A DNA stretch of 64,000 bases from Sphingomonas corticis (GCF_012035195.1 NZ_JAAVJH010000002.1:372001-436000); one strand, 5' to 3'. Shown: positions 28,031 to 37,226, numbered from the stretch's first letter. Program-made: numbers and translations. The notes: generated by a model not told the origin, from the letters alone.

Positions 28031-29698
28031 ATGATCCACGCCTTCCGCCTCCTCGCCGCCCTGACGCTCCCCGCCGCCGCGCTGGCGCAGACCGCCGCTC
28101 CCGCTCCCGCTCCGGCACCCAAGGCCGGCCCGATCGCCCCGCTCCCCGCCGATCAGGCGGCGATGCGCGCGCACGTGCTGTTCCTCGCGTCGGACGCGCT
28201 GAAGGGGCGGGAGGCGGGCACCGCGGACTATGACGTCGCCGCCGCCTACGTCGCCGCGCAATTCTCCGCCGCGGGGCTGCGCCCGGCGGGCGACGCGGGC
28301 GGCTATCTGCAGAAGGTGCCGCTCGTCACCTATCGCGCCGCGGGCGAGGGCAGCCTGACGTGGACGCCGGCGAGGGGCGCCGCGACGCCGCTGGTCTTCG
28401 GCAAGGATTACCTGCCGCTCGCCAACGCGCGCGCCGCGGCCACCACGCTCGACGCGCCCGTCGTCTTCGTCGGCCACGGCGTCTCCGCGCCCAAGCTGGG
28501 CCACGACGACTACAAGGGCGTCGACGTGAAGGGGAAGATCGTCGCCTTCGTCGGCGCCTCGCCCGGCCTGGGCGACGGCGAGATCGAGGCGAGCTTCACC
28601 CGCGACGCGCGCCTGCGCGAGGCGCAGCGCCGCGGCGCGGTGGGGGCGATCGGCATCGCCGACCTCGCCTCCGGGCGCGCGCCGGGCTTCGCCGCCTCGG
28701 TCACGCGCTGGGACCGCCCGGCGATGACCTGGGCGACGCCGGACGGCGCCGGCGGTGGCCCCGCCGCACGCGGCGTGCCGATGGTGGCGATGCTGTCGAA
28801 GGAGGGCGCGGCGAAGCTGTTCGGCCCGGCCTGGGCCGCCATCGCCGCCGCGGGCGAGCGCGGGAAGCCGCGCTTCCGCCCCGTCGTCGCCGCCGGGCGG
28901 CTGGCGGTGGCGACGAAGACCGCCTTCGCGCCCGCGACCAGCAGCAACGTCGTCGGCGTCATCCCCGGCGCGGATCCGCAGGTCGGCAAGGAGGTGGTCG
29001 TCCTCTCCGCGCACCTCGACCATATCGGCGTGTCGCCTGCCAAGGAAGGGGACGGCGAGGGCGACCGCATCAACAACGGCGCGCTCGATAACGCGATCGG
29101 CATCGCCAGCCTGATCGAGGAGGCGAAGCGATTCGCCGCTGCGGGAAAGCCGCCGCGTCGCACCGTCATGTTCCTGGCCGTCACCGCGGAGGAGAAGGGG
29201 CTGATCGGCGCGGACTATTTCGCGCAGCATCCGACGGTGCCGCTGGATACGATCGTCGCCGACGTGAACCTCGACATGCCGGTGCTGCTTTACCGGTTCG
29301 AGGACATGACCGTCTTCGGCGCGGAACGCTCCACGCTCGGCCCGATCGTGCGCCGCGCGGTGAACAGCGCGGGTGTCGGCCTGACGCCCGACGGCAATCC
29401 CGAGGAGGCGTTCTTCGTCCGCTCCGACCATTACCGCTTCGTCGAGCGCGGCATCCCCTCGGTCTTCCTGTGGCCGGGGCAGAAGGGCGCGGGCGCGGCG
29501 GCGTTCCAGGGCTTTCTCAAGACGTGCTACCACAAGCCGTGCGACGACCTGACGCAGCCGATCCTGTGGGACCAGGGCGTCCGCTTCGTCGACGTGAACT
29601 ACCGCATCGCGCGCGAGATCGCCGACGCGGACCAGCGGCCGGTGTGGAACAGGGGCGATTGGTTCGGCACGCTCTACAAGGGGCCGATGGCGAAGTGA
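28031..29698 (+). CDS. Secreted M28 family metallopeptidase
   Basis: The 555-residue product starts with a signal peptide (FRLLAALTLPAAALAQ) followed by a Pro/Ala linker. A PA domain occupies the middle, and the M28 zinc peptidase domain shows His and Asp in LSAHLDHIG, the bridging Asp in NNGALDNAIG, the catalytic Glu in TAEEKGL and the last His in RSDHYRF. It should act as an exported aminopeptidase. It ends 74 bases ahead of the M48 peptidase gene. Confidence 0.92.
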   Translation: MIHAFRLLAALTLPAAALAQTAAPAPAPAPKAGPIAPLPADQAAMRAHVLFLASDALKGREAGTADYDVAAAYVAAQFSAAGLRPAGDAGGYLQKVPLVTYRAAGEGSLTWTPARGAATPLVFGKDYLPLANARAAATTLDAPVVFVGHGVSAPKLGHDDYKGVDVKGKIVAFVGASPGLGDGEIEASFTRDARLREAQRRGAVGAIGIADLASGRAPGFAASVTRWDRPAMTWATPDGAGGGPAARGVPMVAMLSKEGAAKLFGPAWAAIAAAGERGKPRFRPVVAAGRLAVATKTAFAPATSSNVVGVIPGADPQVGKEVVVLSAHLDHIGVSPAKEGDGEGDRINNGALDNAIGIASLIEEAKRFAAAGKPPRRTVMFLAVTAEEKGLIGADYFAQHPTVPLDTIVADVNLDMPVLLYRFEDMTVFGAERSTLGPIVRRAVNSAGVGLTPDGNPEEAFFVRSDHYRFVERGIPSVFLWPGQKGAGAAAFQGFLKTCYHKPCDDLTQPILWDQGVRFVDVNYRIAREIADADQRPVWNRGDWFGTLYKGPMAK

Positions 29699-29772
29699 CG
29701 AACGGAGCGGGGACGGCTTGATCCCCCGCGTCGCTTCCTCTCTGATCCACGGATGGGACGAAGGGGGACGGG

Positions 29773-31008
29773 ATGATCGCGACGATGGCCGCAGCGGCGG
29801 CGCAGGGCTTCGACGTGGAAACCGCCACGCGCGCCTATCTGGACCTCCTGCAAGGGCCGGCGCGGGCGAGGTCCGACGCCTATTTCGAGGGCGGCTATTG
29901 GCTGATCCTGTGGAACGCGGTCGTCGCCGTGCTGGGCTACGGCCTGCTCCTCGTCACCGGCGGGTCGGCGCGCCTGTCCGCCTGGGCGGCGCGGGTGACG
30001 CGGCGGCGCTGGCTCCAGCCGGGGCTCTACGCGCTCCCCTTCACGCTCGCCACCGCGCTGATCTTCCTGCCATGGACGATCTACGAGGATTTCGTGCGGG
30101 AGGCGCAATACGGGCTGATGAGCCAGACCTTCGCCGCCTGGGGGGTCGACCAGCTAAAGGCGCTGGTGATCGGGCTGATCGGCAACTTCCTGTTCTTCAT
30201 CGTCATTTTCGCGGTGATCCGCCGCTTCCGCCGTGGCTGGTGGGCGATCGGCGCCGCGGTGACGATCGCCTTCCTCTTCCTTGCCGTCGCGATCGCTCCC
30301 GTCTTCGTCGCGCCGCTGTTCAACACCTACAGCGAGATGCCAGCCGGCCCGCTGCGCGACCGCATCGTCGCCGTCGCACGCGAGAACCGTATTCCGGCCG
30401 ACCACATCTACGTCTCCGACGCGTCGCGCCAGACGAAGCGCATCTCCGCCAACGTCTCCGGCATCGGGCCGACGATCCGCATCACGCTGAACGACAACCT
30501 CCTGAACCGCACCGGGCCGGACGAGGTGCTGGCGGTGATGGGGCACGAGATGGGGCATTACGTGCTGAACCACGTCCGCAACCTGGTGCTTGGGTTGGGC
30601 GCGATCCTGCTGCTGCTCTTCTTCCTCGCCAGCCGCATCGTCCCCGGCCTGATCGCGCGCCATCCGCGCTGGGGCGTGCGCGATGTCGCCGATCCCGCGT
30701 CGGCGCCGCTGTTCCTGGCGTTCGTCTCCGTGGCGATGGTGCCGCTCACCCCCGTGATGAACACGATCGTGCGTCATAACGAGAGCCAGGCCGACGCCTT
30801 CGGTCTCGACGCCGCACGCGCGCCGGACGGCTTCGCCAAGGCGGCGATGCGGCTCAGCGAATATCGCAAGATCGAGCCGGGGCCGGTGGAGGAGGCGCTG
30901 TTCTTCGACCATCCCTCGGGCGCGACGCGCGTGCGCATGTCGATGCAGTGGAAGAAGGATCACGTGCCGAACGCGCAGGTCGAGCGGCCGGCGCTCAAGT
31001 TCGACTAG
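29773..31008 (+). CDS. M48 family membrane metalloprotease (Ste24/CAAX protease type)
   Basis: The 411-residue product is a multi-helix membrane protease. The zinc site is HEMGH within VMGHEMGHYVLNH, and the third ligand Glu lies in RHNESQADAFGLD. Such Ste24-like proteases cut membrane or CAAX-type proteins; the bacterial substrate is unknown. The gene begins after a GGGACGGG ribosome site and ends one base before the SDR gene, so the two are probably coupled. Confidence 0.92.
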   Translation: MIATMAAAAAQGFDVETATRAYLDLLQGPARARSDAYFEGGYWLILWNAVVAVLGYGLLLVTGGSARLSAWAARVTRRRWLQPGLYALPFTLATALIFLPWTIYEDFVREAQYGLMSQTFAAWGVDQLKALVIGLIGNFLFFIVIFAVIRRFRRGWWAIGAAVTIAFLFLAVAIAPVFVAPLFNTYSEMPAGPLRDRIVAVARENRIPADHIYVSDASRQTKRISANVSGIGPTIRITLNDNLLNRTGPDEVLAVMGHEMGHYVLNHVRNLVLGLGAILLLLFFLASRIVPGLIARHPRWGVRDVADPASAPLFLAFVSVAMVPLTPVMNTIVRHNESQADAFGLDAARAPDGFAKAAMRLSEYRKIEPGPVEEALFFDHPSGATRVRMSMQWKKDHVPNAQVERPALKFD

Positions 31009-31009
31009 G

Positions 31010-31765
31010 ATGCTGCTCGTCTTCGGCCTGGGCTATGCCGCGCGCGCGATCGCGGCACGCGCCGGGATGCCGGTCGTCGGCACCACGCGCGACGGGCGTG
31101 AGGGCACGCTGCGCTTCGACGCGGCCGACGCGGCGCTGGCGGCGGCGACCCACGTCCTCTCCAGCGTGCCGCCCGACGAAGCGGGCGACCCCGTCCTCGC
31201 GCGCTACGGCGCGGCGCTGGCGGGCAAGTGGCTCGGCTATCTCTCCTCCAGCGGCGTCTACGGCGACACCGGCGGCGCTTGGGTGGACGAGAGCGCGCCG
31301 GCCGACCGCGGGCGCCGCGCCTACCGCAACGCCGCCGACGCCGCGTGGCTGGCGGCGGGCGCGCGGGTGTTCCGCCTGCCCGGCATCTACGGCCCCGGCC
31401 GCTCGCCGCTCGACCGCGTGGCGGCGGGGGAGGCGCATCGCACCGGCATCGCGGGACAGGTGTTCAGCCGCGTTCACGTCGACGACATCGCCGCCGGGGT
31501 CGTCGCCGGCTTCGCCGCGCCCGCGGGGGCGTACAACCTGGCCGACGACGTGCCCGCGCCGCAGGACGAGGTGGTCGCGCATGCCGCCGCGCTGCTGGGC
31601 CTGCCGCCGCCCGCGATCGTCCCGCTGGACGCGCTCAGCCCCGCCGCGCGCGCCTTCCACGCGGAGAACCGGCGCGTCGCCAACGGCAAGGCGAAGCGCG
31701 TCCTCGGCTGGCGCCCGCGCTATCCGGATTACCGCGCGGGCCTGCGCGCGCTGCTGCGGGGATAG
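31010..31765 (+). CDS. NAD(P)-dependent SDR/epimerase-like protein
   Basis: The 251-residue product is a short extended-SDR protein (YeeZ-like). The nucleotide-binding start is VFGLGYAARAIAARAG, and YLSSSGVYGDTGGAWVDE carries the Ser and Tyr usual for the active site; HVDDIAAG and YNLADDVPA follow as in epimerases. The substrate is unknown. It starts one base after the M48 stop codon. Confidence 0.8.
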   Translation: MLLVFGLGYAARAIAARAGMPVVGTTRDGREGTLRFDAADAALAAATHVLSSVPPDEAGDPVLARYGAALAGKWLGYLSSSGVYGDTGGAWVDESAPADRGRRAYRNAADAAWLAAGARVFRLPGIYGPGRSPLDRVAAGEAHRTGIAGQVFSRVHVDDIAAGVVAGFAAPAGAYNLADDVPAPQDEVVAHAAALLGLPPPAIVPLDALSPAARAFHAENRRVANGKAKRVLGWRPRYPDYRAGLRALLRG

Positions 31766-31907
31766 TTCACGCGCAGGCGCGGAGGCGCGGAGAATGGCGC
31801 ACTCGCCTCGCGCCGCGAGGCAGGAACCTCCGCCATGCCGATGATGAGCCGCTCGCGCGGCTCGGCACGGTTCGGCGCGCGCAACTCTCCGCGTCCCCGC
31901 GTGAGAC
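31765..31907. repeat. Inverted intergenic repeat pair
   Basis: The 157-base convergent gap holds two facing arms: a TTCACGCG...GCGGAGAA type arm at about 31765-31794 and its approximate complement, CTCTCCGCGTCCCCGCGTGA, at about 31886-31905. The pattern is that of a fold-back intergenic repeat. No gene is seen between them. Confidence 0.5.
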
Positions 31908-31922
31908 ATCCTGCCCTCGGCG

Positions 31923-32846
31923 CTACCCCGCCGGCCGCCGCGCACTCAGCGCGATCACCAGCCCGGCCATCGCCAGCAGCGCTCCCGCCGCGGCCAGCGC
32001 GGACCAGCGATAGCCTTCGAACAGCGTCGACAGCGCCATCGCCACCACCGGCACCATCACCCCGTTGTACGCCGCCTTCGCCGGCCCGATCGCGCGGATG
32101 ATGCGGAAGTAGAGCGTGAAGGCGAGGCTCGATCCGACGAGCCCGAGGTACAGCAAGCCGGCGAGGTACGCCGGCCGCGGATCGATCACCGGCGGGCCGA
32201 CGGTGGCGAGCGCGAAGGCCGCGTCCATCGCGCTGCCCATCAGCATCGCCACCGCCAGCGTCGGCACCATCGCGTGCCGCCGCGCCCGCGCCGTCGCCTG
32301 CATCACGTTGGCGCAGGAGGCGGAGAGGATCGCGCAGCCCGTCAGCGCGATGCCCGTCAGCGTCGCGCCCACCGCGCCGGGATCGGCGCGCGCCTCGTGC
32401 ACGAACAATAGCGCGACGCCCGCCGCCGCCACCGCCGATCCGGCGACAAAGCGGGCCGACACCCGCTGCTTCAGGAAGAGGCGCGCCAGCACCGCGTTGG
32501 GCACCACCAGCAGCGCGAAGACGACCGCCACCAGGCCGGAAGTGATGTGCGCCTCCGCGCGGTAGACGAAGTTGAAGTTCAGCACGAATTGCAGCAGCGC
32601 CAGCGCAGCCGCAAAGCCCAGGAAGTCGCGCGTCCACGCCACCCGCTCGCGACGCACGATCGCGACCGCGCCCAGCGCCAGCCCGGCGACGAGGAAGCGG
32701 TAGCTCACCGACCAGCTCGGCGGCACGGTCACGCCGCCGGAGCCCAGCTGGTCGCGGATCACGATCCACGTCGATCCCCAGATCAGGACGACGACCAGGA
32801 ACGGCAGCCACACCCGCGGCCGCGCGACGGCGGGGTCGGAGGTCAT
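31923..32846 (-). CDS. EamA/DMT family transporter
   Basis: The 307-residue product has about ten hydrophobic helices arranged as two repeated EamA halves, including LIWGSTWIVIRDQLG near the start and LGLVGSSLAFTLYFRIIRAIG in the second half. Such carriers export metabolites or amino acids across the inner membrane. It lies 13 bases after the threonine aldolase gene, so threonine, glycine or a related compound is a reasonable but unproven substrate guess. Confidence 0.88.
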   Translation of the reverse strand: MTSDPAVARPRVWLPFLVVVLIWGSTWIVIRDQLGSGGVTVPPSWSVSYRFLVAGLALGAVAIVRRERVAWTRDFLGFAAALALLQFVLNFNFVYRAEAHITSGLVAVVFALLVVPNAVLARLFLKQRVSARFVAGSAVAAAGVALLFVHEARADPGAVGATLTGIALTGCAILSASCANVMQATARARRHAMVPTLAVAMLMGSAMDAAFALATVGPPVIDPRPAYLAGLLYLGLVGSSLAFTLYFRIIRAIGPAKAAYNGVMVPVVAMALSTLFEGYRWSALAAAGALLAMAGLVIALSARRPAG

Positions 32847-32859
32847 CGTCCGGGTCCGG

Positions 32860-33861
32860 TCACAGCGCGGCGATGGCGTCCGCCAGCGGGCGGATCGCGT
32901 CGGCGCGCTGGTTCCAGCTCACCACCAGCCGCGCCTCGCCCGGACCCCAGTCGTAGAAGTCGAAGCCCTTCGCGCGCAGCGCCGCGGCCTCGTCGGGCGA
33001 GACGCGCAGGAATACCTCGTTCGCCTCCGCCGGGTGGATCAGCCGCGGGCCCGCCGCCGCCGCCAGCAGCGCGGCACCCGCGTTGCTGGCGCGCGCGCAG
33101 TCCAGCCAGATGTCGCGCTCCAGCATCGCCAGCAGCTGCGCGGCCAGGTAGCGGCCCTTGGACAGCAGGTGCCCCGCCTTCTTGCGGCGATACAGCGTGT
33201 CGTCGGCGAGCGCCGTGTCGAAGAACACCAGCGCCTCCGCGTTCATGCCGCCGTTCTTCACGAAGCCGAACGACAGCGCGTCCACGCCCGCCTGCCACGT
33301 CAGCGCCGCGGGCGCCGCACCCGTCGCCACCACGGCGTTGGCGAAACGCGCGCCGTCCATGTGGAAACCCAGGCCGCGCTCCTTCGCCAGCGCGCCGATC
33401 GCCGCCACCTCGTCCGCTGTGTAGACGCGGCCATATTCGGTGGCGTTGGTGATCGAGATCGCGCGCGGGCGCTGCTGGTGCACGTCGTAGCGCGCGGCGG
33501 AGAGGACCGCGCCGATCGTCTCCGGCGTCAGCTTCGCGCCCTCGCCCTCGGCCAGCAGCAGCTTCGCGCCGTGGGTGAAGAACTCGGGCGCGCCGCACTC
33601 GTCGTTCTGGATATGCGCGTCCTTGTGGCACACGATCGCGCCGTGCGGCGGGCACAATGCGGCGAGCGCCAGGCAATTGGCCGCGGTGCCGCTCGGCACC
33701 CACAGCACGCGCACCTCGGTGCCGAACAATTCGGCGAAACGCTCGTCCAGCCGCCTGGACCAGCGGTCGCCGTCATAGGCGGTGTCCAACTCGTCGGCGG
33801 TGGCCATCGCGTCCAGCACCGCGGGGTGCACCGGGGCGGCATTGTCGGAGAAGAAGCGCAT
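32860..33861 (-). CDS. ltaE: Low-specificity L-threonine aldolase
   Basis: This PLP enzyme splits threonine or allo-threonine to glycine and acetaldehyde. The 333-residue product shows the family start MRFFSDNAAPVHPAV, the Gly-rich WVPSGTAAN, the cofactor Asp in GLGFHMDGARFANA, and the Schiff-base Lys in FGFVKNGG, the form seen in the proteobacterial GLY1-like subgroup. An open frame continues 16 codons upstream, but MRFFSDN is the conserved start. It belongs to the run beginning with DUF2975. Confidence 0.9.
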   Translation of the reverse strand: MRFFSDNAAPVHPAVLDAMATADELDTAYDGDRWSRRLDERFAELFGTEVRVLWVPSGTAANCLALAALCPPHGAIVCHKDAHIQNDECGAPEFFTHGAKLLLAEGEGAKLTPETIGAVLSAARYDVHQQRPRAISITNATEYGRVYTADEVAAIGALAKERGLGFHMDGARFANAVVATGAAPAALTWQAGVDALSFGFVKNGGMNAEALVFFDTALADDTLYRRKKAGHLLSKGRYLAAQLLAMLERDIWLDCARASNAGAALLAAAAGPRLIHPAEANEVFLRVSPDEAAALRAKGFDFYDWGPGEARLVVSWNQRADAIRPLADAIAAL

Positions 33862-33892
33862 GGCCGCCCCTTGGGTCGGCCCGCGCGCGGCG

Positions 33893-34657
33893 TCAATGCG
33901 CTGGAGCAAGCGGTACCGGCACCAGCGGCACCTCCGCCCCCTGCGTGACCCGCCGCGCGATGGCGTAGGTCGCCGCCGCCATCAGCGGGCCCATGATGCC
34001 CACCAGCAGCGAGTCGGCGACCAGCACCGCCGCCGTGCCCAGCGGCCCGCGGCCGAGCGAGAGGAACGCGAAGCCGTAGTGCAGCACCATGGCGGGCAGG
34101 ATCGCCGCGGCGGAAACGGTCAGGCTCCACCACACGTGCCCGCGCGTCAGCCGGATCGAGCGGACGAAGCCGATGGCGCCGTTGCCCGCCGCCGCCGCCG
34201 TCTTCCACGCCGACAGCGCGATCTCGAACCCCGTGGACAGCAGCATGACGACCACCAGCGCCAGCGCGAAGGGGCGCCCGCTCCACCCCATCGCCCGCGC
34301 CGCCCACGCGCCGTCCTGCAACAGCACCAGCCAGAACAATCCCCACAGCATCACCGGCACGAACAGCGCCCACGCCCGCGGGTCGCGCCGCAGCGGCGCG
34401 GCGGGATCGCGGCCGAAGGCGTAGAAGCGCAGGGCGAAGAAGTTGGTGGCGAACAGCAGCAGCACCTTGACGTGGCCCATCGCCATCCGCGCGACGTCTC
34501 CCTCCGCGGCCTTCATCGCGGCCAGGCTGTCGTAGAAGCCGGCGCGATACTCGATCAGATGCTGCGCCAGTTCCGCCGCGACGACCAGCAGGAACAGCCC
34601 CGTGCACGCGCGGACATAGGCGGCGGCGTCGCGGTACATCGCGGCGATGGTGGTCAT
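33893..34657 (-). CDS. Unrecognised multi-pass membrane protein
   Basis: The 254-residue product has about six hydrophobic helices, such as LFLLVVAAELAQHLIEY, WALFVPVMLWGLFWLVLL and LALVVVMLLSTGFEIAL, and a charged loop between the second and third. I recognise no family. Its ATG overlaps the TGA of the XRE regulator gene (ATGA) and its stop lies 31 bases ahead of ltaE, so it is a translated member of the DUF2975-XRE operon. It might be regulated by, or report to, that pair. Confidence 0.7.
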   Translation of the reverse strand: MTTIAAMYRDAAAYVRACTGLFLLVVAAELAQHLIEYRAGFYDSLAAMKAAEGDVARMAMGHVKVLLLFATNFFALRFYAFGRDPAAPLRRDPRAWALFVPVMLWGLFWLVLLQDGAWAARAMGWSGRPFALALVVVMLLSTGFEIALSAWKTAAAAGNGAIGFVRSIRLTRGHVWWSLTVSAAAILPAMVLHYGFAFLSLGRGPLGTAAVLVADSLLVGIMGPLMAAATYAIARRVTQGAEVPLVPVPLAPAH

Positions 34658-34866
34658 GCGTCGTCCCCTTCGTAGCTCAGGATGTCGCCCGGCTGGCACT
34701 CCAGCACGCGGCAGATCGCCTCCAGCGTGGAGAAGCGGATCGCCTTGGCCTTGCCGGTCTTCAGGATGGAGAGGTTGGCGAGCGTGATGCCGACCGCCTC
34801 CGACAGCTCGGTCAGCGTCATGCGGCGGCGGTGCAGCTGGTCGTCCAGGTGGATGCGCACCGGCAT
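34654..34866 (-). CDS. Small XRE-family transcriptional regulator (YozG-like)
   Basis: The 70-residue product is a bare helix-turn-helix: MTLTELSEAVGITLANLSIL carries the motif, and ICRVLECQPGDILSYEGDD ends it. The size and the GKAKAIRFSTLEAICRVL block match small XRE regulators encoded with DUF2975 proteins. Its ATG overlaps the DUF2975 stop (TGATG) and its stop overlaps the next start. It probably binds the repeats in front of the operon. Confidence 0.87.
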   Translation of the reverse strand: MPVRIHLDDQLHRRRMTLTELSEAVGITLANLSILKTGKAKAIRFSTLEAICRVLECQPGDILSYEGDDA

Positions 34867-35381
34867 CAGACCAGCCCCTCCGCATCCTCGCGCAGCCGCG
34901 TGCCGATGGTGAACACCCGCGCCAGGACGAAGGCGACGAGGACGGCGAGCCACCCCATCAGCGTCGGCTGCCACCCGATCGTGTCCAGCCCGCGCGCCTC
35001 TCCCCACGCGACGATCGCGCCCAGCATCAGGTCGGTCAGCTGGAGCGCCAGCAGCGACCAGCCGATCGAGCGCAGCCGCGCGGCATTGTCGGCGACGAAC
35101 GGATCGCCCGCCAGCACGCTGCGCAGGATCGCGGCCAGCCCGCCGAACAGCACGTGCACCGCGGCGGCGGTGGGCAGCGACAGCAGGATCAGCGCGCGGA
35201 CGAACGCGAGCGCCTCGGGCGCGCGCCCAGCATATTTCGCCGCCAGCCGCGCCTCCAGCATCCCGTGCACGGCGAACGTGGCGGCGAACGCGACCAGCGC
35301 GACGACGACGAACGCGACGTTCAGCGCGAGTAGGAAGCGCACGAGCGCGAGAAACGCGCGGCTGAGTCGATCACGATCCAT
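34866..35381 (-). CDS. DUF2975 membrane protein
   Basis: The 171-residue product has four predicted helices, with conserved-looking PFVADNAARLRSIGWSLLAL between the second and third, matching DUF2975. Members are usually paired with a small XRE regulator, as here, and the pair is thought to form a membrane-linked regulatory unit; function is unproven. ATG 35381 was chosen over an earlier ATG at 35414 because MDRDRLSRAFL fits the family start and the repeats lie immediately upstream. Confidence 0.85.
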   Translation of the reverse strand: MDRDRLSRAFLALVRFLLALNVAFVVVALVAFAATFAVHGMLEARLAAKYAGRAPEALAFVRALILLSLPTAAAVHVLFGGLAAILRSVLAGDPFVADNAARLRSIGWSLLALQLTDLMLGAIVAWGEARGLDTIGWQPTLMGWLAVLVAFVLARVFTIGTRLREDAEGLV

Positions 35382-35415
35382 GGTCGGCGAACCCCTTCGT
35401 CCGCGATCATGCACG

Positions 35416-35448
35416 ATTATCGAAAAACGGCAAGAGTATTATCGAAAA
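35416..35448 (-). promoter_or_regulatory. Two identical 11-base repeats before DUF2975-XRE operon
   Basis: ATTATCGAAAA occurs at 35416-35426 and again at 35438-35448, 22 bases apart start to start, or about two helix turns. The segment is A+T-rich in an otherwise G+C-rich region and lies 35 bases upstream of the DUF2975 start. It is a likely operator for the XRE regulator and overlaps the probable promoter. Confidence 0.6.
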
Positions 35449-35490
35449 GCAATGCAGGCGAGTTGCGGTGGTCGCCGACGTTTCATGCTC

Positions 35491-35586
35491 GTCGTGCCGG
35501 GCTTGTCCCGGCACCCACCGCGCCGCACCGCCCCAACGGATCGATCCGCGGCACGGTGGACCCCGCCGCGGGGCCGGGCTGACGAC
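35491..35586. repeat. Sphingomonad-style REP palindrome
   Basis: The left end forms a perfect hairpin, GTGCCGGG-CTTGT-CCCGGCAC (35494-35514). The right end (GGTGGACCCC...GGGCTGACGAC) mirrors the left arm (GTCGTGCCGGG...CACCC) in opposite orientation, so the unit is a large imperfect palindrome. It lies upstream of the DUF2975 promoter and downstream of the lipoprotein gene. No gene is seen between 35461 and 35638. Confidence 0.65.
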
Positions 35587-35638
35587 GGACTTGCGGTTCC
35601 GGCACGGCTTCTCGCGAAGGAACGCCGTACCCGCCGCG

Positions 35639-36007
35639 CTACTTCCCCACCTCCAGGTCGGTGAACTGCGCGTTCCGGCTCACGATCTCGCGCACCGGCC
35701 GGCCCTCGCAGCCCTTCGCGATCGCGGCGAGGGTGGCGGGGTCGCGCTTGTCCTCCACCTGCACCTGCGTCCCCTCCGCGCGGAAGGCGCGCGGGCCGTC
35801 GCCGTCGTTGCCGTCCACCTTGCCGCACACGACCCGGTCGCCCACCAGCCGCACCTCGGTGAAGTTCGCGGTCATGCCGCCGGGGATGCCGCGCACCGCG
35901 TTCATGCCCGCGCGCGCCGCTTTGACATAGGCCGCGTCGCGCGCCGTCTCCCCGCCGTCGTCGCAGGCGGCGAGCAGCAGCAGCGGGGCGAGCGCCGCGC
36001 GCCTCAC
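35639..36007 (-). CDS. Small hypothetical lipoprotein
   Basis: The 122-residue product opens with a short signal ending in the lipobox LLAAC, followed by DDGGET, so it should be lipid-anchored. The body contains [20 protein letters not shown] and ends with a charged strand. I do not recognise a named family. It starts at GTG 36007, overlapping the TGA of gpmA, and therefore depends on gpmA translation. Confidence 0.7.
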   Translation of the reverse strand: MRRAALAPLLLLAACDDGGETARDAAYVKAARAGMNAVRGIPGGMTANFTEVRLVGDRVVCGKVDGNDGDGPRAFRAEGTQVQVEDKRDPATLAAIAKGCEGRPVREIVSRNAQFTDLEVGK

Positions 36008-36690
36008 CGCTCGCTCAGGTAATAGCGGTCGGTGGCATTCAGCGTGTCGTCCAGTTCGTAGACGATGGGCTGCCCCGTGGGGATCTCCAGCCCGGTGATC
36101 TCGTCGTCGGCGATGTTCGACAGATGCTTCACCAGCGCGCGCAGCGAGTTGCCGTGCGCGCTGATGAGCACGCGCTGCCCGTCCTTCAGCGCGGGCGCGA
36201 TCCGCTCCTCCCAGTACGGCAGCACGCGCGCGATCGTGTCCTTCAGGCTCTCCGTCCGCGGCACCGGGATGCCGGCGTAGCGCCGGTCGTTCGACAGGTC
36301 GAAGTCGCTGCCCGCCTCCATCGCCGGGGGCGGGATGTCGAAGCTGCGGCGCCACACGTGGACCTGCTCGTCGCCGTGCTTGGCCGCGGTCTCCGCCTTG
36401 TCGAGGCCGGTCAGCCCGCCGTAATGCCGCTCGTTCAGGCGCCAGTGCTTCTCCGTCGGCAGCCACAATCGCCCCATCGCCTCCAGCGCCAGGTTCAGCG
36501 TCTTGATCGCGCGGGTCTGCAGGCTGGTGAAGGTCAGGTCGAAGTCCAGCCCCTTCGCCGCCATCAGCTCGCCCGCCGCCTTCGCCTCGGCCGCGCCCTT
36601 CTCCGTCACGTCGACGTCCCACCAGCCGGTGAAGCGGTTCTCCAGGTTCCAGGCCGACTGGCCGTGGCGGATCAGGACGAGCGTGGGCAT
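36004..36690 (-). CDS. gpmA: 2,3-bisphosphoglycerate-dependent phosphoglycerate mutase
   Basis: GpmA interconverts 3- and 2-phosphoglycerate in glycolysis and gluconeogenesis. The 228-residue product has the phosphohistidine motif [10 protein letters not shown], the [16 protein letters not shown] block, the RHYGGLTG segment and the second His in [12 protein letters not shown]. It starts 9 bases after the GNAT gene and is coupled to the lipoprotein gene behind it. Confidence 0.95.
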   Translation of the reverse strand: MPTLVLIRHGQSAWNLENRFTGWWDVDVTEKGAAEAKAAGELMAAKGLDFDLTFTSLQTRAIKTLNLALEAMGRLWLPTEKHWRLNERHYGGLTGLDKAETAAKHGDEQVHVWRRSFDIPPPAMEAGSDFDLSNDRRYAGIPVPRTESLKDTIARVLPYWEERIAPALKDGQRVLISAHGNSLRALVKHLSNIADDEITGLEIPTGQPIVYELDDTLNATDRYYLSER

Positions 36691-36699
36691 GAGGCCTCC

Positions 36700-37158
36700 T
36701 TAGAGCGCGAGCGCGAGGAACTGGTTGTGCGGGCTCGGGCGATAGTCGGCGAAGGCGTCGCAGGCAACGAACCCGGCGCGCCGGTACAGCGCCAGCGCCG
36801 CGTCGTAGGCCGGCGTCGTCCCGGTCTCGAGGTAGAGGCGGCGATACCCGCGCGCCCGCGCCGCCGCGACGATGGCGGACAGTATGGCATGCCCCACGCC
36901 TTGCCCGCGATAGGCGGCGTCGGCGCGCATCGACTTCACCTCGCCGCTGTCGGCGTCCAGTTCCTTCAGCGCGCCGATCCCCGCCACGCGCGCGCCGTCC
37001 CAGGCGGCATAGAAGGTGACGGCGGGATCGCTCAGCCCGCGGGCGTCCAGCGCGAAGGCGAAGCCGGGGGGCACGTTGCCGTGCTGCTCGGCGACGTGCT
37101 CGGCCAGCAGCCCCGCCAGCGCGGTGTTCGCCGGATCGTCCTCGCGCACCTCGATCAT
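36700..37158 (-). CDS. GNAT family N-acetyltransferase
   Basis: The 152-residue product has the acetyl-CoA binding signature: VKSMRADAAYRGQGVGHAIL, with the R-x-x-G-x-G loop, and a C-terminal ALYRRAGFV turn. GTTPAYDAALALYRRAGF resembles PhnO-like acetyltransferases. The acceptor is unknown. ATG 37158 was chosen since MIEVRED is a typical start; the open frame runs further without support. Confidence 0.88.
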   Translation of the reverse strand: MIEVREDDPANTALAGLLAEHVAEQHGNVPPGFAFALDARGLSDPAVTFYAAWDGARVAGIGALKELDADSGEVKSMRADAAYRGQGVGHAILSAIVAAARARGYRRLYLETGTTPAYDAALALYRRAGFVACDAFADYRPSPHNQFLALAL

Positions 37159-37226
37159 CGTCGCCTCTCCTTGCCGGGCAGCGCAACCTACCGCATGACG
37201 GCGTCGGCACAACGGGAGAGCGCGGC

